DNA of 64,000 bases from Paramecium octaurelia (taxonomy: Eukaryota > Ciliophora > Oligohymenophorea > Peniculida > Parameciidae), in NCBI GenBank assembly GCA_905182995.1, contig CAJJDP010000041.1, positions 435,947 to 499,946 of the forward strand, given 5' to 3'. The notes under the pieces were generated by a model. That model searched no databases. It was not told the DNA's origin and saw nothing but the letters and a program-made list of their open reading frames with translations. Below are positions 60,870 through 64,000 of the stretch, piece by piece (the first letter of the stretch is position 1; every line of letters begins with the position of its first letter). A program made the position numbers and the translations under genes.

Positions 60870-63794
60870 TCAATAATCAATTTTTATTACCAATTTACTA
60901 CGTTTTGATCTACGTTTTCTCACAAAGTTCACATTCATAAAATCAGTAAAATTCTGTGTCTCTTTGAATTGATTGAGTTGTTCAAGAATCTTAGAAGAAT
61001 TCATATGTGTCATATAATTTTAATAATCCTGGAATTTGTCGAATTTCTCAAAAATATCTTTGTATGTACCCATATAAATCTGAGTGATTTGATCAATCCC
61101 TGGACTGACATCCTTCTAGTTTTTTGAAGGAGATTCACTGCTCGTCTATGACAGCGAAGAATTCTACTATGACAATTCAGAGTTTTCCTTAACACTATCA
61201 GTATCCGAATTTAACTATTATTCCTAATCCTGAGATGATTAATTCATGGATTTGAAGGATAAAGTCTTAGCAATATCTGCAGAGATCCTATGTTATTCAA
61301 AAATATTGATTTCTTCCTGAGTCTTCATTTTCGTATTTTGTTTTCTTTCAGGACTCGGAGTCTCCGATTGTTATGCAGACACATTCTTAGAAATATTGTC
61401 TACTCCAGTTTTAATCTTATCTTCAGCCATTGATTTAAAATTGATATACTGACCATTAAGAAAATCAGGCAATCTTTTAATATACTGAGATTGCTTTCTA
61501 CCTTTAATATTCAAGACTGATTGCTTCCTTCCTGTTTATCTGACCTCATCTTTAGGCAACTTATGCACATTAGAAATATTATTCTATTACTCTTTTTACA
61601 TCTACTACTGTTTTAAGGTTTGAATGTAATATTAAGAACTAATTTATAGGGATAGTTTAGGGTCTTTCAATAGATAGTAAAGCACTGTATCAGATATTTA
61701 TGCCTCAAAAATGAGTGATGACAATCTTCTTTTTAAGTTATTTCTTGTGTGGAACTTCCTTTCTTACAATTGATTCTTACGATATTGAATGATTATTTTG
61801 GTTTTATTAGGAAAACCAGTTAACATCGGACATTAATAGAGCATGTGCGTAGATTTATTACACCCAACACAATGCAAATGAAATTCATCAAATCGACCAG
61901 AGAATTTGACTAAATCTTTCAATTAACAGTATTTTTCCTAGGATTAAGAAAGCTATATACATATCCAAATTTCTTGGCTATTATATTGAAGTCCATCTTG
62001 GATATTTTCAATATTCTTGATGATGTAGTTGATCTACAACTTATTTCATAGTTCTAATCTAAGAGAAACTCTTGCTAACCAAATATTTCGTCCTATCCAG
62101 TTATTGTCTGGATACTTAAAATAGTAGCAGAACCCTCTGGAATTTCGACAAAATATTCAATTTCCCCATCACACAAGATGTATAAAAAATTGCTAGGATC
62201 ATTCTTTGAAAATATTGTATTGAATGGAACCAACTTTTCTTCAGTAAATTTAGACGCCAACGCTGATATGAAATCCTCATTAAAATTCTCTTTGAAGAAA
62301 GGGATCTTTGATATACTCTTCATGTTAAGGTCTATCATCATTTCCTATAATATTATTTATCTTACACTATGCAAATGAGATGGCAATTGTTAGTTGAATT
62401 TAACTAAGTCTAATTGATTTTCATTCTTTTAATCCTTCCATAAATATTCAAAAAATCTAAGAATCTTTATCTACAACTTACTGTTGTATCCCCTAACTCT
62501 AAGATACTATTTTAAATCATTCAAATCAACTCGAATTTAGTGATTCTTTGATTGCAATTACCCAATAATCTGGCCAATACAATTAATTGAATAACCAAAT
62601 GTACAACATGAAAAAATAGCAACAAATATTAGAAACGACTTTTCAAATAGATTCTAAGGTGTAATATCACCATAGCCTATTGTAGTCATAGTGATTATAC
62701 TCCAATAGAATGTACTGAGCTAAGATAAAATATAAATATACATATTTTATAATCCAAGTTTCATTGATTAGGTCATTTTGTAATAACCAAGAGGCTTCCT
62801 TGTTCAAAAGTCCTACATAGAATAATCCACAACAACAAATATGCGATTCGTAAAGAATCACGTAAATCAAACGGATTAGGTCATAGATGATCCAGTAATT
62901 GGTTGTAAGCTCTACTCTGTCTATGATGGCTTCAGTTATAGTTGGTATTGATATAGCCTTCAGAAGCATAAATAAATAAAGCGGGGAATCTTATAAGGCT
63001 AAAAAGTAAATGGAAGTAGGAACTAATATAAGTAAATTATTAAAAAAATCTAAAATTTTAAATGTTGAAATATACTATTTTTGTAAAAGTTGTACCAAAT
63101 CTTATTTCTATCCTTAACTAGGTAGCCTGCTTCGTAATAGCAAGTGTTAAGCTAAATTAGGATGTCTATCAAATATAAAAAAAAGGGGACTTGGAATAGA
63201 AAAATTTCGCAAAATTCATAACTTTCAGGTGGGTAGTTTTCAAAATCAAAAGAAAATTTAACAGTTATATACAGTATGTTTAAATTGATGCTTATGAGTT
63301 AAAGAATATTCCATAACAGTAGTAAAATGGACTCTGGTTCAAAGATGAGCCTTAAATTGGTCATATAATCCATGACTCCTTTCATGTAACAAATCTTATA
63401 AAGGCGCTATTGTAAGAAATATTTGACGCGAGAGGATTATTCGGGTTTCTTGATAAGGTTGACATATTACCATATATTTAAAATAATCATGGAGCAAGTA
63501 ATAATTGAAATCAGCTGCTTTATCCCCAATAATTCTAAACATATTTCTATCCAATAAAGAGAATTTTGATGCAAAGGGACTGCGAGTAATAAGTGATATA
63601 AAGCGAAGTACTTAGATTAGTACTAAGAGTGCTCTATCTCTCCAGATTTTATTTTGAAATGAGTTCATTCTATTAGTGTGTATAGTTTTCAAATTAACTG
63701 TCTTTAAGAATGCTGGCCTTAGCTATTATTTTGGGAGAGTCGGCTACGTTTTTAAAGGAGCACGTTCTGAGATGGATCCCAATTCTGAATTCAT
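60870..63794 (-). CDS. K+ channel with C-linker, cyclic-nucleotide-binding domain and CCHC zinc knuckle
   Basis: About 900 aa with several short introns, ATG 63794 (preceded by an in-frame TGA) to TGA 60870. Transmembrane core of EAG/CNG type: S1-S2 with LLLLWNILQLISINLNILYI and FFLYLIDILIQLNTCYY. S3 is LLILVPTSIYFLAL. S4 (LLKAISIPTITEAIIDRVEL) has only two basic residues. The pore has FYWSIITMTTIGYGDITP (filter TIGYGD, 62657-62686). C-linker follows, then a cNMP-binding domain (ISKIPFFKENFNEDFISALA, FSKNDPSNFLYILCDGEIEY, DEIFGQQEFLLD). Just after it, at 61830-61871, comes CVGCNKSTHMLYQC, which is C-x2-C-x4-H-x4-C, the zinc-knuckle spacing. A 300-residue Ser/Gln/Lys-rich cytosolic tail ends the protein. 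Likely controls ciliary or plasma-membrane potential. Confidence 0.9.
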
Positions 63795-63926
63795 TTTTTC
63801 TATAGCTCACACAATTTAATATGATAAGAAAAATAAAAAAGGGATTGAGCATTAATTTAAAAACAGACCAACTTAGATTTCATTAATTAAGTAAATGAAC
63901 AAAGCTGGAATTTGTATCTCATTTTG

Positions 63927-64000
63927 ATGGAAAATCATTCAAAGAAAAAAAACCATAATAATGAATATCTCAATAAATTTACTAACTTGGTATAGTTATA
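63927..64000 (+). CDS. Possible start of a gene cut by the window edge
   Basis: From ATG 63927 a + strand frame (MENHSKKKNHNNEYLNKFTN) is open to the window end, divergent from the K+ channel gene with 132 bp between starts. Only 24 codons are visible, so this is weak. Confidence 0.3.

Overview
The window is macronuclear-type DNA from a ciliate, almost certainly a Paramecium. Three things seen directly support this. Long reading frames appear only when TAA and TAG are read as glutamine and TGA is the sole stop. The frames are broken by tiny introns of about 20-38 nt with GT(A)...(T)AG ends. The DNA is very AT-rich and the genes are packed 20-150 bp apart. Gene models below were built by hand-translating in this code and choosing introns that restore frame. 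For many of them start, stop and intron lengths were checked to sum correctly modulo 3. Standard-code ORFs show only fragments of these genes.

Layout, left to right. 1-7955: an Aurora-type kinase running off the left edge with a Gln tract; a PH-domain protein fused to a permuted papain-like (YiiX/C92-type) domain; a Gln/Lys-rich orphan; a mitochondrial carrier; the cytosolic iron-sulfur assembly WD40 protein CIAO1; a DYRK-family kinase. 8017-22743: coiled-coil, SANT-domain, Gln-rich and zinc-site orphan proteins; an SPX-EXS (XPR1/SYG1-like) phosphate exporter divergent by 24 bp from an elongin-B-like ubiquitin-fold protein; a bZIP factor; several orphans. 23108-42416: a surface-protein zone with a roughly 6 kb cysteine-rich secreted protein, a second cysteine-rich protein with a GPI-like tail, and a 6.3 kb secreted repeat protein. 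Between them lie a small probable mitochondrial gene and an SQOR-like flavoprotein gene. A 632-base N gap is flanked by a 739-bp near-perfect direct duplication that copies the 5' half of the flavoprotein gene, most simply a scaffolding artefact.

43748-64000: small basic proteins, a kinesin, a frame with several in-frame TGA codons (likely pseudogene), a multi-span membrane protein, a CH-domain (SPEF1/SPATA4-type) helical protein, an N-myristoylated-type protein, coiled-coil proteins, a (CTAAA)8 microsatellite, and a tight minus-strand run (57098-63794). That run holds a helical/coiled-coil protein, a probable mitochondrial protein, and a K+ channel with a cyclic-nucleotide-binding domain followed by a CCHC zinc-knuckle motif.

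No tRNA, rRNA, CRISPR array or intact transposon was recognised. The most unusual observations are the zinc knuckle attached to the channel, the SQOR-like protein that appears to lack both redox cysteines, the PH/YiiX fusion, the TGA-interrupted frame, and the orphan frame carrying an 11-G run beside the surface-protein gene.
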